This document shows positions 17,378 through 26,546 of a DNA stretch of 64,000 bases, in pieces. The notes under the pieces were generated by a model. It was not told the DNA's origin. It did no database searches and was given only the letters and a program-made list of their open reading frames with translations. A program made the translations under genes and the position numbers. Source of the DNA: Clostridia bacterium. GTDB taxonomy: Bacteria > Bacillota > TC1 > UBA5767. The stretch covers positions 2,069,001 to 2,133,000 of the forward strand of contig CP069393.1 in NCBI GenBank assembly GCA_016887505.1, given 5' to 3'. Each line of letters begins with the position of its first letter. Position 1 is the first letter of the stretch.

Positions 17378-19664
17378 AGATTTGCGTATAGTTGGAGGAA
17401 GCCGCCCCATCTTTGATGCATACAATAAGGTGACGGGCAGAACTAGCTACACAAATGATATGAAGTTTCGCAATATGCTCTATGGCAAACTGGTCTTATC
17501 TGAAAAAGCCCATGCTCGTGTAATCTCGATAGATACTAGTGAAGCAGAAAAGATGGATGGAGTCGTAGCCATTGCCACACCATTCAATACACCAAACAAG
17601 AAATACAATAGTGCACTTCGTTTTGCAGACCACGATATTCCCAGGACTGAGACCATCTTTTCTGAGGTAGTCCGTTTTGTAGGTGACAGGGTATGTGCAG
17701 TTGCTGCTGTTGACCAAAAAACAGCCGATCGGGCTGCGAAGCTGATACGGGTTGAATATGAAGAATTGCCTGCAGTGCTATCCATAGAAGAAGCCTTGGC
17801 GGAGGATGCAATCCAATTGCATGACAATGTGAGCAACCGCCTTAATGAGGTCACCAATCAAGTGGGGGACGTTGAGAAAGGCTTTGCCATGGCGGACCAT
17901 ATCTTTGAAGATGAATACAGGACGCCGATTGTGAGCCCTATGGCAATGGAAAACCACGTGTGCATTGCAGATTTTGACGAGCAGGGTAAACTGACCGTAT
18001 ACTCCAGCACCCAAAATGCTTTTGCCATTCGAAACACCTTAAGTGATGTCTTCGATATGCCGCAAAGTAAGGTAAGAGTAGTTAAACCAACTTTAGGGGG
18101 AGCGTTTGGAAGTAAAATCCCGGCGGTGCTAGAGGGACCGGCTGCTGCCTTGTCTATGATGACGCACAGGCCTGTAAAGATTAATCTAACCCGTAAAGAA
18201 AATCTGATTGCAACGAGGACTAGACACGGCTCGATCATTCGAATCAAGACAGGAGTCATGAATGATGGAACGATTGTGGCACAGCAATTAAATGCACTGA
18301 TTAATACTGGCGCTTATGTAAGCGCAGCCTATAATGTTATTGGAGCGATGAGCCATAAGGTATTCAAGACCTACAAGATTCCCAATATGGTATATTTTGG
18401 AACACCGGTGTTGACGAATTTACCGATTGCTGGGGCCATGAGGGGCTATGGATCTCCACAAGCGATCTTTGCCCAACAGCGGCAACTACATGCCATAAGT
18501 CAAAGACTAGGGATTGACATCGTTGAACTGCAACGAAAGAATCTAGTTCGCCCGGAGGATGTGGATTTAGAGAAGGTAGGTAATCCTAGGCCCTTGGATT
18601 GTATGGAGCGAGGATTGGAGCTATTTGACTGGAAAGCTAAAAATAAATGGAAGTTAAAAATAAAAGAAGAAAATAATTTAGATTTAAGGAAGGAACATTC
18701 AGATTCAGCTCGAAAGATTAAGAGAGGAATTGGCTTTGCCATTGGTTGCCATGGGAATGGCGTTTTTGGGGCTCACCGTGATTTCATAGGTCTAAGGCTT
18801 AAATTGAACGATGATGGAACCATGATTTTACAGACTGGGACCCACGATATGGGCAATTCCTTAATTACGTCTCAAATGATGATTGTGGCTGAAGAACTGG
18901 GTCTTGAAGTTGAGGATATCGCTGTTGTGGAATCTGATACGGATTTGACGCCATGGAATCTCGGAGATTACTCAAGCCGAGGCGTATTCGTAACTGGTGC
19001 AGCCTGCATCAAGGTAGCTGGTAAGATGCGGGAAAAACTTTTGTCACTGGCGTCTGAGATGTTGGAAGAACCAGTAGGTAGTCTAACTCTCCTTGAAGGA
19101 AAGAAAGTGAAAGGTCTAGCTGGCAGAGAAGTTACTTTTGCTGATTTACTACTTTACTCCCATAGAGAACATGAGGAAGATGTAATGGTTTCTGCCTCCT
19201 ATGGTTCTATAGCTGGCAGAACTTCTTTCGGAGCACACTTTGCACAAGTGGAAGTGGATACAGAGTCTGGTACGGTTCGAATTCTTGACTATGTGGCTGT
19301 GCATGATGTAGGCCAAGCAATTAACCGAATGTCACTGGAAGGACAACTAGAAGGTGGTATCCAAATGGGCTTGGGTTATGCACTTTCTGAAAAGATGGAG
19401 TTTGATGAGAAAGGCAGATTGAAGAATAACAATCTGAAAAAGTACAAGATGTTCAAGGCATCAATGATGCCTGACATAAAGATTGATTTTATTGAGGAAG
19501 GAGAGACCCCCGGACCGTATGGGGGAAAGAGCATTGGCGAATGTGCTACAGTACCAGTTGCACCAGCCGTTGTCAATGCGATTGCTAATGCTTTGGAGTA
19601 TGATTTTCACTGCATGCCGCATCTCGCGGATGGAATGTTGAAGATCGCAGAATGCGAGTCATAG
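17370..19664 (+). CDS. Xanthine dehydrogenase-family molybdopterin-binding subunit
   Basis: 764 residues, the catalytic Mo-pterin subunit that hydroxylates an N-heterocycle. The amino-terminal Ald_Xan_dh_C domain begins GRTSYTNDMKF; Mo-pterin motifs include GGAFGSK, AMRGYG, GTHDMGNSL and, near the end, GGKSIGE with the likely catalytic Glu. GGGAGGCG at 17355 supports ATG 17370. Xanthine or a related purine fits the nucleoside-type transporter downstream, but nicotinate or aldehyde substrates cannot be excluded. The FAD subunit is missing from the operon; the FMN reductase at 21913 could supply an electron exit (inference). Confidence 0.9.
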   Translation: MNKDLRIVGGSRPIFDAYNKVTGRTSYTNDMKFRNMLYGKLVLSEKAHARVISIDTSEAEKMDGVVAIATPFNTPNKKYNSALRFADHDIPRTETIFSEVVRFVGDRVCAVAAVDQKTADRAAKLIRVEYEELPAVLSIEEALAEDAIQLHDNVSNRLNEVTNQVGDVEKGFAMADHIFEDEYRTPIVSPMAMENHVCIADFDEQGKLTVYSSTQNAFAIRNTLSDVFDMPQSKVRVVKPTLGGAFGSKIPAVLEGPAAALSMMTHRPVKINLTRKENLIATRTRHGSIIRIKTGVMNDGTIVAQQLNALINTGAYVSAAYNVIGAMSHKVFKTYKIPNMVYFGTPVLTNLPIAGAMRGYGSPQAIFAQQRQLHAISQRLGIDIVELQRKNLVRPEDVDLEKVGNPRPLDCMERGLELFDWKAKNKWKLKIKEENNLDLRKEHSDSARKIKRGIGFAIGCHGNGVFGAHRDFIGLRLKLNDDGTMILQTGTHDMGNSLITSQMMIVAEELGLEVEDIAVVESDTDLTPWNLGDYSSRGVFVTGAACIKVAGKMREKLLSLASEMLEEPVGSLTLLEGKKVKGLAGREVTFADLLLYSHREHEEDVMVSASYGSIAGRTSFGAHFAQVEVDTESGTVRILDYVAVHDVGQAINRMSLEGQLEGGIQMGLGYALSEKMEFDEKGRLKNNNLKKYKMFKASMMPDIKIDFIEEGETPGPYGGKSIGECATVPVAPAVVNAIANALEYDFHCMPHLADGMLKIAECES

Positions 19665-19697
19665 GATTTGCAAGACAGATGTATTGGGGGGAACGAC

Positions 19698-20807
19698 TTG
19701 GAAGAGAAAAAGCGATTATTGGGCGGCGAGATGCTACTCAAAAAATTGGGGATACCCTTCGTGGCTGTATTGGCCGCATTGCTCGTCGGAGCGGGTGTCA
19801 TCAAATTTATCGGTGTAGACCCACTGACAGCTTATAAGAGTTTGTTCATGGGATCACTAAGCAATAAGAACGCGATTGCGGAAACCTTGGTAAAGACAAC
19901 ACCACTTGTTTTTACGGCACTTAGTTATGCCTTTGCCGCACGTTGTGGACTGGTAAACCTAGGCGCAGAGGGTCAGCTGTACATTGGCGCGATATTTTCA
20001 ACGACTGTCGCCATTTATTTGACTGGGCTTCCGATGATTATTCACTTGCCAATGGCTATCATCGCCGGATTTGTTGGCGGTGGATTATGGGGCCTGCTGG
20101 CTGGTTGGCTGAAGGTTCGGTTCGGAGCAGCCGAGGTTATCACCACGATTATGCTCAACTATATAGCGACACATTTTCTAAGCTACTTGGTTACAGGCCC
20201 TATGATTGAGCCACCAGGAAGCTTTCCACAAACGGCACAGGCACAGCTTTCTGCCATACTGCCGAAAATTTTACCAGGAACTAGATTACACGCAGGATTT
20301 TTGGTTGCCCTGTTAGCCATTGTCTTTTATTACTATTTCCTATGGAAGACAACGACGGGTTATGAGACCAGAGTAGTTGGTCTTAATCCTACAGCAGCTG
20401 AATATGCGGGCATAAATCCAACGAAGAATGCGCTACTAGCTATGTTTATTGCTGGCGGTTTCGCTGGTTTGGCAGGAACATGCGAAATTCTTGGTATTCA
20501 GCTCAGAATGTTCCAGAATTTTTCACCTGGATATGGATTTGACGGAATAGCCGTAGCACTCTTGGGTGGCGGAGCTCCAGTCGGCATCCTGATTGCTGGA
20601 ATTCTTTTCGGAATTCTTCGAAGCGGTGCCAACATGATGCAGATGCTGGCCAAGGTACCCATAGCTATCATTTATATCATTCAAGCTTTCGTAATCTTTT
20701 TTGTAATTTCAAGTGGATTTTTTGAAAAAGTATACAATAAACGTAAATTGGAAAAAATAGCAAGACAAGGAGGTAATAAAGATGGAAATTCTAACAGCGA
20801 TCGCTAA
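19698..20807 (+). CDS. ABC transporter permease, nucleoside/BMP type (first)
   Basis: 369 residues, multi-spanning permease of the BPD_transp_2 family; LVNLGAEGQLYIGA and AEVITTIMLNYIA are typical of the YufP/NupP partner of BMP-type nucleoside importers. I place the start at TTG 19698, with GGGGGGA six bases ahead; ATG 19731 is an alternative. It overlaps the second permease by 26 bases. It follows the Mo hydroxylase by 33 bases, which links uptake with oxidation of the same purine-like substrate. Confidence 0.88.
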   Translation: MEEKKRLLGGEMLLKKLGIPFVAVLAALLVGAGVIKFIGVDPLTAYKSLFMGSLSNKNAIAETLVKTTPLVFTALSYAFAARCGLVNLGAEGQLYIGAIFSTTVAIYLTGLPMIIHLPMAIIAGFVGGGLWGLLAGWLKVRFGAAEVITTIMLNYIATHFLSYLVTGPMIEPPGSFPQTAQAQLSAILPKILPGTRLHAGFLVALLAIVFYYYFLWKTTTGYETRVVGLNPTAAEYAGINPTKNALLAMFIAGGFAGLAGTCEILGIQLRMFQNFSPGYGFDGIAVALLGGGAPVGILIAGILFGILRSGANMMQMLAKVPIAIIYIIQAFVIFFVISSGFFEKVYNKRKLEKIARQGGNKDGNSNSDR

Positions 20808-21708
20808 ATTTATCGCAGCAGATCTTCGGACTGCTACTCCCTTGATTCTTGCAGGTATAGGTCTTGTGTTCAGTGCGCGAGCAGGACTCGTAAATATTGG
20901 TGTGGAAGGAATGATGCTGGTTGGAGCACTTTCAGCGGTTGCTGGATCTTGGTGGTTCGGATCAGCCATGTTGGGCACATTGTTTGCCATGTTTACGGCT
21001 AGTATCATTGCTCTTATCTTTGCATACCTATCCGTAACAGTGAAAGCAGACCAAATTGTAGTCGGTACAGCGATTAACATCCTAGGTCTTGGTCTGACAA
21101 CGACTCTTGCTAGAACGCTCTTTGGCTTAAATACGGCACCTCCGGATGTAGCATCCTTTGAAATCATAGCGATTCCAGGATTATCTAAGATACCATTTTT
21201 CGGACAAGCCTTTTTTCAGCAAAACGCATTGGTATATCTGGCATTGATTCTAGTACCGATTGCCAGTTTCATCATGTTCAAAACAGATATTGGTCTTAAG
21301 GTTAGAGCGGTGGGAGAACATCCCAAAGCTTGCGATACCGTGGGAATCAACGTGTATCTAGTACGCTACGTAACCATCTTAATATCAGGTTTGTTTAGCG
21401 GCTTGGCGGGTGCATACGTTTCCCTAGGACTTTTGAGCTTCTTCACCGAAAATATGATAGCAGGTCGTGGATTTATGGTTTTGGCTGCTGTTGTATTTGG
21501 CAAATACACACCACGAGGTGTTCTGTTTGCAGGAATTATCTTTGGAGCAGCAGAGGCGATTCAGTTCAGGTTACAAGCAGCTGGTACAGCCATACCGTTC
21601 CAATTCTTATTGATGTTACCGTACGCTTTGACTATTTTTGCATTGGCAGGTTTTGTAGGAAAATCTCGTGGACCAGCAGCTATGTCTAAACCGTACGACA
21701 AGGATTAG
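20782..21708 (+). CDS. ABC transporter permease, nucleoside/BMP type (second)
   Basis: 308 residues with eight or more hydrophobic helices, YufQ/NupQ-like; LVNIGVEGMMLVGAL near the second helix and the ending LLMLPYALTIFALAGF fit the family. AAGGAGGTAATAAAG precedes ATG 20782. It forms the membrane channel with the previous protein; the ATPase is encoded at 22604 after an inserted reductase gene. No substrate-binding lipoprotein gene is adjacent; the BMP-family lipoprotein at 40456 could serve. Confidence 0.9.
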   Translation: MEILTAIAKFIAADLRTATPLILAGIGLVFSARAGLVNIGVEGMMLVGALSAVAGSWWFGSAMLGTLFAMFTASIIALIFAYLSVTVKADQIVVGTAINILGLGLTTTLARTLFGLNTAPPDVASFEIIAIPGLSKIPFFGQAFFQQNALVYLALILVPIASFIMFKTDIGLKVRAVGEHPKACDTVGINVYLVRYVTILISGLFSGLAGAYVSLGLLSFFTENMIAGRGFMVLAAVVFGKYTPRGVLFAGIIFGAAEAIQFRLQAAGTAIPFQFLLMLPYALTIFALAGFVGKSRGPAAMSKPYDKD

Positions 21709-21859
21709 ATTGGGTTTACGGTGAAATCTAGATCGAGGCATTTTGGTTGGTAACCCAAGCTAGTTCTTGAGAGGGCTCTAACCAAGTTGCAAGATAAAGA
21801 AAGAAAAGACTGGTGACGATTTTCGGTCTTGAAAAATTGATAACATTCAAATTCCTAGT

Positions 21860-21879
21860 GCACCTGCTACGGCAGGTGC
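21860..21879 (+). other. Perfect hairpin between the permease and the FMN reductase genes
   Basis: GCACCTGC (21860-21867) and GCAGGTGC (21872-21879) pair around TACG, a stable tetraloop stem, 34 bases before the next start. There is no T-run, so it is more likely an mRNA processing or stability element that separates the permease and reductase parts of the message. Confidence 0.45.
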
Positions 21880-21912
21880 AATCCTTCCAATAATTTGAAG
21901 GGAGATAGAACG

Positions 21913-22581
21913 ATGGCAATAATATTAGGCATTAGTGGCAGTCCACGTAAAGGGGCTACCGATTTTGCAGTAAATGAGGCACTGAAGGAAGCGGAAAAAG
22001 TTCCTGGCATTGAAACACTATATTGGACAGTTCGTGGTAAGAAAATAGGATACTGTGTTCACTGCGATGCCTGCATTCGCAACAATAGCATGTGTATCAT
22101 CAAAGATGATCTACAGGAGCTAGAGCAGCTAATTCTTAAGGCAGATGGATTTATCATTGGCTCGCCTGTTTATGACATGAACGTTTCAGCACAATTGGCA
22201 GCAATATTCAACAGATTACGTCCGATGTATTTAGTGCATCCTGGCCACTTGCAAAACAAGGTCGGTGCAGCAATCGCTACTGGCGGTACACGACATGGGG
22301 GTCAGGAAATGACCAATCTGGCCATCATTAATTACTATTTGATGCATGAAATGTTGGTATCTGGTGGTCTTGGCGGTTGTTATAATGGCGGTACAGTATG
22401 GACCAAAGACAACAAGAAAGACGGAGTGTTGGCTGATGAGATTGGTTTAGATACAATCAGGCGGTTAGGTTTGGGGGTTGCCGAGGCGGTAATGGTGACG
22501 GAACATGGTAGAACAAAATGGGACGAGATGAAAAAAGAGCTCGGACTAGTTGGAGAAAAATCACCGCTCCGCGACCACTAA
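21913..22581 (+). CDS. NADPH-dependent FMN reductase / flavodoxin-fold oxidoreductase
   Basis: 222 residues. The flavodoxin-like phosphate loop SGSPRKGATD opens the protein, and YCVHCDACIRNNSMC near residue 55 is the CxxCxxC-type cluster motif of iron-sulfur flavoproteins; SPVYDMNVSAQL and ATGGTRHGGQE complete the FMN site. GGGAGA at 21900 supports ATG 21913. Being placed between the permease and ATPase genes of a nucleoside-type importer and downstream of a Mo hydroxylase without FAD subunit, it may handle electrons from that enzyme or reduce the imported compound; both are guesses. Confidence 0.82.
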   Translation: MAIILGISGSPRKGATDFAVNEALKEAEKVPGIETLYWTVRGKKIGYCVHCDACIRNNSMCIIKDDLQELEQLILKADGFIIGSPVYDMNVSAQLAAIFNRLRPMYLVHPGHLQNKVGAAIATGGTRHGGQEMTNLAIINYYLMHEMLVSGGLGGCYNGGTVWTKDNKKDGVLADEIGLDTIRRLGLGVAEAVMVTEHGRTKWDEMKKELGLVGEKSPLRDH

Positions 22582-22603
22582 TAGATAGTTTGGGGGAGAA
22601 CTT

Positions 22604-24121
22604 ATGGCTGAAAATATTTTAGAAATGCGAGATATCGTCAAACAGTTTCCCGGTGTTTTGGCGAATGATCACGTAACATTCAAAGTGGAAAAAGGTGAAG
22701 TTCATACCTTGTTGGGTGAGAATGGCGCCGGTAAGTCCACACTGATGAATATTCTGTACGGGTTATATAGTCCGACATCTGGTGAAATATGGCTGCATGG
22801 TAAAAAGGTGGATATTCATTCACCACGAGTAGCCATTGAAAACGGCATTGGTATGGTTCACCAGCATTTTATGCTAATCCCAGCACTGACTGTTATCGAG
22901 AATGTGATTTTAGGCATGACCGAAAACAAGCAAGTACTGGATTTGGATGGCGCTGCAAATGCTTTCGTTGAGTTGGCGCAAAAATACAATATGAAGATTG
23001 ACCCTTATGAAATGGTGGAAAACCTGACTGTAGGCGAACAACAGAGAGTAGAAATTCTAAAAGCACTCTATCGGGGTGCGGATCTTCTTATTTTAGACGA
23101 ACCGACAGCGGTATTAACCCCGCAAGAGGTAGATGAGCTTTTCAAAATGATCGACACGCTAACTGGTGAAGGACATACTGTTATCTTTATCTCGCATAAA
23201 TTAAATGAGGTAATGCATATTTCCAATCGTGTAACGGTACTTCGAAGTGGCAAGTCGTGCGAAACGGTATTGAAAGAAAATACGGATAAACATGAGCTGG
23301 CTAGATTAATGGTAGGTCGTGAAATTGATTTAGACCGCTCCATTGGAAAACCACAGTTGGGTGATGTAGTCTTAGAAATGAAGGACGTTGAATGCGTCGG
23401 TGACAAAGGTATTAATGCCTTGAACGGACTTAATCTAACGGTAAGAAAAGGTGAAATTTTGGGTATTGCCGGTGTAGATGGTAATGGCCAGGATGAGATG
23501 CTCGATGTTATTGCTGGACTTAGAAAAGTGACCAAAGGAAGCATAAAAATCTGCGGCACAGATTCAACCAATTCTAATCCCAGGGAAATCATGAAGCGTG
23601 GTGTGGCCCATATTCCGGCTGACCGTCATAAGCGGGGCATGATTAGTGAAATGAGTATTAAGGAAAACTTGATGCTAATCGACTATTACAAACCACCCTT
23701 TGCCAAAGGAAAACGCTTAAACTGGAATGAAATTGAAAAAAGTTCCGAAAGACTTCTAAAAGAGTTTAATGTGAAAGCACCAAGCATTGAGACGGCCGGC
23801 GGTAGTTTATCTGGTGGTAATCAGCAGAAGATGGTATTGGCCAGAGAGTTGGACCGTGACCCTGAGTTCCTAATAGCTGCGCACCCCGTTCGAGGCTTGG
23901 ATATTGGTGCTACAGAATTTGTACACGAACGTTTGATAGCAGAACGTGCTAACGGTGTCGGTATTCTTTTGGTGTCGACAGAGTTGGAAGAGATTCTAAC
24001 CTTGGCAGACCGGATTGCCGTTATATATGAAGGTGAAATCATGGGAGTCATCGAGGCTGAAGACGCAACAGTAGCGGAATTGGGTCTGATGATGGCCGGT
24101 TCGAAAAAACAAGATTTTTAG
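22604..24121 (+). CDS. ABC transporter ATP-binding protein, nucleoside/BMP type (double ATPase)
   Basis: 505 residues with two ABC domains in tandem, as in YufO/NupO and RbsA. The first has Walker A GENGAGKST, signature LTVGEQQR and LILDEPTAVL; the second has GVDGNGQDEM, LSGGNQQKM and a Walker B without the usual Glu (AAHPVRGLD), normal for this family. It energises the two permeases at 19698-21708 for uptake of a nucleoside-like solute. A terminator follows 45 bases after the stop. Confidence 0.92.
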   Translation: MAENILEMRDIVKQFPGVLANDHVTFKVEKGEVHTLLGENGAGKSTLMNILYGLYSPTSGEIWLHGKKVDIHSPRVAIENGIGMVHQHFMLIPALTVIENVILGMTENKQVLDLDGAANAFVELAQKYNMKIDPYEMVENLTVGEQQRVEILKALYRGADLLILDEPTAVLTPQEVDELFKMIDTLTGEGHTVIFISHKLNEVMHISNRVTVLRSGKSCETVLKENTDKHELARLMVGREIDLDRSIGKPQLGDVVLEMKDVECVGDKGINALNGLNLTVRKGEILGIAGVDGNGQDEMLDVIAGLRKVTKGSIKICGTDSTNSNPREIMKRGVAHIPADRHKRGMISEMSIKENLMLIDYYKPPFAKGKRLNWNEIEKSSERLLKEFNVKAPSIETAGGSLSGGNQQKMVLARELDRDPEFLIAAHPVRGLDIGATEFVHERLIAERANGVGILLVSTELEEILTLADRIAVIYEGEIMGVIEAEDATVAELGLMMAGSKKQDF

Positions 24122-24165
24122 GACTTTAGCAAGTTTTTACAACAAGAAAATAGGCGTTAATGATG

Positions 24166-24195
24166 AAAGCAAAAGCCTTAGGCTTTTGCTTTTTT
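24166..24195 (+). terminator. Terminator closing the purine-type operon
   Basis: AAAGCAAAAGCC (24166-24177) and GGCTTTTGCTTT (24181-24192) form a 12-pair stem with a TTA loop and run into T's. Confidence 0.93.
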
Positions 24196-24264
24196 ATCTG
24201 CTATACTCAATGTGACGGCACGCTTTTGCGGCTGTACATTAGACCTATTAAGGTTGGAGGACTT

Positions 24265-24798
24265 ATGAAATTTAATACTAGGCAGATTGCTGTTGTGGGT
24301 CTGTTGGGAGCCATTACCGTGGTGCTGGGGAGTACGTCTCTGGGATTTATACCTATACCGTTTTCGCCAGCTGGTCGGGCAACAATTATGCACATCCCGG
24401 TCATATTGGCGGCCATTCTAGAAGGACCTGTTGTAGGTATGTTGGTGGGACTAATCTTTGGTATGTTTAGTTTTATCCAACAAGGAAGCCCCCTGTTTGC
24501 AGACCCTCTGATTGCCATTGGCCCCAGAGTTCTGATTGGGCTTACTTCGTACCTTGTCTTTATTCCCCTGGCTCGACTAGACAAGAAGGCTCTTGGATCG
24601 GTGGTGGCGGCCGTTATAGGAACCTTTACCAACACCATAGGAGTGCTTGGCTTGGCCTTGTTGCGTGGCTTTCTTCCGGACTGGCGTGTTGCGGGTATGA
24701 TTGTCGTGACCCATGGGCTTCCAGAGGTTGTTGTAGCAGCAGTCCTGATATTTTTTATTTATAAAGCGGTGAATCGCTATATGGAGATTTCAAGATGA
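24265..24798 (+). CDS. ECF transporter S component, probably for pantothenate
   Basis: 177 residues, about six hydrophobic segments; begins MKFNTRQIAVVGLLGAITVV and has the GPVVGMLVGLIFG helix typical of small ECF S proteins. The ATG at 24265 has GGTTGGAGG ahead; the longer frame from 24160 reads through the preceding terminator and is rejected. It overlaps coaX by four bases (ATGA), and coaX phosphorylates pantothenate, so pantothenate is the natural substrate guess (inference from linkage). Confidence 0.78.
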   Translation: MKFNTRQIAVVGLLGAITVVLGSTSLGFIPIPFSPAGRATIMHIPVILAAILEGPVVGMLVGLIFGMFSFIQQGSPLFADPLIAIGPRVLIGLTSYLVFIPLARLDKKALGSVVAAVIGTFTNTIGVLGLALLRGFLPDWRVAGMIVVTHGLPEVVVAAVLIFFIYKAVNRYMEISR

Positions 24799-25562
24799 TT
24801 CTATTGATAGATATTGGTAACACAAATACCGTAATTGGTGTGATGAAACATCATGTGCTAGATAAAAGCTGGCGCATTGAAACAGTAAAGCATAAGACAG
24901 AAGATGAGTACTTAGTGTTGATTCGTGGCTTATTTGACTTGGAGGGTTTAGATCCAAGTCAAATCCAAGATAGCATTGTTTCCTCGGTAGTACCGGAGCT
25001 AAATAAACCATATCGCACGATGCTTAGAAAACTGTGTGGTAGTGAACCCTTATTTTTAGGTCCGGGTGTTAAATCGGGTATGCCTATTTTATTGGACAAC
25101 CCCAAAGAAGTAGGAGCTGACCGTATTGCGAATGGCGTAGCAGCGTACGATAAATATAAGAGTGCCTGCCTGGTTATAGATTTTGGTACAGCGACTACGT
25201 TTGATGTTGTTTCGGGGAAGGGTCAATATTTAGGTGGTGCGATTTGCCCAGGACCAAGAATGTCAGTAGAGGCTTTGGGACGCATGACTTCGAAGTTGCA
25301 TGTTGTCGAAATTGAAAAACCTGTCAATGTAATTGGTAAAAATACAACGGACTCCATTAAATCCGGCATATTTTATGGTTATCTGAGCAAAATTGAAGGG
25401 CTTATCAGAAGAATAAGCGAAGAATTGGGAGAGGAACCGAAGGTTATAGCTACAGGTGGATTGGCGGAGATGTTTGCGTTGAGTACAGACCTTATTCAAG
25501 CAGTAGATAAAGATTTAACCTTGAAAGGTTTGAAAATAATTTATGATCGGAATAGAAAATAG
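24795..25562 (+). CDS. coaX: Type III pantothenate kinase
   Basis: First enzyme of coenzyme A synthesis. 255 residues with the ASKHA-fold phosphate loop IDIGNTNTVIG, the middle motif GADRIANGVAAY and ACLVIDFGTATTFDVV. It is translationally coupled to the ECF S gene upstream and abuts dusB downstream, the coaX-dusB order common in Firmicutes. Confidence 0.95.
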   Translation: MILLIDIGNTNTVIGVMKHHVLDKSWRIETVKHKTEDEYLVLIRGLFDLEGLDPSQIQDSIVSSVVPELNKPYRTMLRKLCGSEPLFLGPGVKSGMPILLDNPKEVGADRIANGVAAYDKYKSACLVIDFGTATTFDVVSGKGQYLGGAICPGPRMSVEALGRMTSKLHVVEIEKPVNVIGKNTTDSIKSGIFYGYLSKIEGLIRRISEELGEEPKVIATGGLAEMFALSTDLIQAVDKDLTLKGLKIIYDRNRK

Positions 25563-26546
25563 ATGTGGAATGTAGGAAACATTGAGATTGACAACCAAGT
25601 TGTTAGTGCGCCACTTGCTGGCATATCGGACAAAGCGTACCGAATAATTAGTAAAAAAATGGGGGCTGGAGCAGTTTTCACGGAGATGATTAGTGATAAG
25701 GCTTTGGTTTATAATAATAAAAAGACCTATGACCTTATGGATACCACCGGAGAAAAGCAACCGATTGCTGTTCAAATTTTTGGTAGGGAAGCAGAGTCCT
25801 TATCTAAGGCTGCTAAAATCATGGTGGAACGAGGCGCTAGGTGGATCGATTTCAATATGGGGTGTCCGGCCCCTAAAGTGGTAAAAAATAATGAAGGCTC
25901 TGCCTTGATGCTTGAACCGGATGTAGCCCTTCGAGCAGTAGATGCATTGGTGAGTGCGGTATCGGTACCCGTTAGCGTTAAACTGCGAAAGGGATTTTAT
26001 GGAGATGAGAACCTAGTGCTCCCCTTGGCAAAGAAAATATGTAGCCTGGGAGTTGCTGCTATTACGGTGCATGGCAGAACCCGGGCCCAGTATTATGGTG
26101 GACAAGCGGATTGGAACTGTATTCAAGAAGTGGTATCTGCAGTTTCTGTTCCGGTAATCGGGAATGGAGATATTGCGAAACCTGAGGACGCGAAACGAAT
26201 GATAGAACAAACTGGGTGTGCGGCTGTGATGATTGGCCGAGGTGCTTTTGGCAATCCCTGGCTAATACGTCAGAATCTCCAGGTCCTAGCCGGAGAGTCT
26301 CCCCAAGTTGTAGATATGCAGGAAAAAATTAGCATGGCCAAGCAACATTTGCTATTGGTCTGTAAATTCAAGGGAGAACGGATTGGCGTCCGTGAAATGA
26401 GAAAACAGCTGGCCTGGTATATTAAGAATGGGCGGGGCGCTGCTCATTACCGAGACATCATCAATCAAACAGAAAAAGTAGATGATATGATTCATTTATT
26501 AGACGAGTTTTTGCTGCATCAGCAGGAGGAAGAAAACCATGGCTAA
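25563..26546 (+). CDS. dusB: tRNA-dihydrouridine synthase
   Basis: 327 residues, FMN enzyme that reduces uridines in the tRNA D-loop. It starts directly after the coaX stop. APLAGISDKAYR and the catalytic Cys in NMGCPAPKV (near residue 100) define the family; VHGRTRAQYYGGQADW and GNGDI follow in the expected positions. It overlaps radA by eight bases. Confidence 0.94.
   Translation: MWNVGNIEIDNQVVSAPLAGISDKAYRIISKKMGAGAVFTEMISDKALVYNNKKTYDLMDTTGEKQPIAVQIFGREAESLSKAAKIMVERGARWIDFNMGCPAPKVVKNNEGSALMLEPDVALRAVDALVSAVSVPVSVKLRKGFYGDENLVLPLAKKICSLGVAAITVHGRTRAQYYGGQADWNCIQEVVSAVSVPVIGNGDIAKPEDAKRMIEQTGCAAVMIGRGAFGNPWLIRQNLQVLAGESPQVVDMQEKISMAKQHLLLVCKFKGERIGVREMRKQLAWYIKNGRGAAHYRDIINQTEKVDDMIHLLDEFLLHQQEEENHG

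Noticed and set aside
23068-23592. 174-codon open frame on the - strand
   Set aside because: It is the shadow of the double-ATPase gene, has no ribosome site and a Ser-rich composition typical of antisense frames.
23850-23920. Degenerate Walker B in the nucleoside-type ATPase (AAHPVRGLD)
   Set aside because: Loss of the Glu in the second domain is normal in the RbsA/YufO family.
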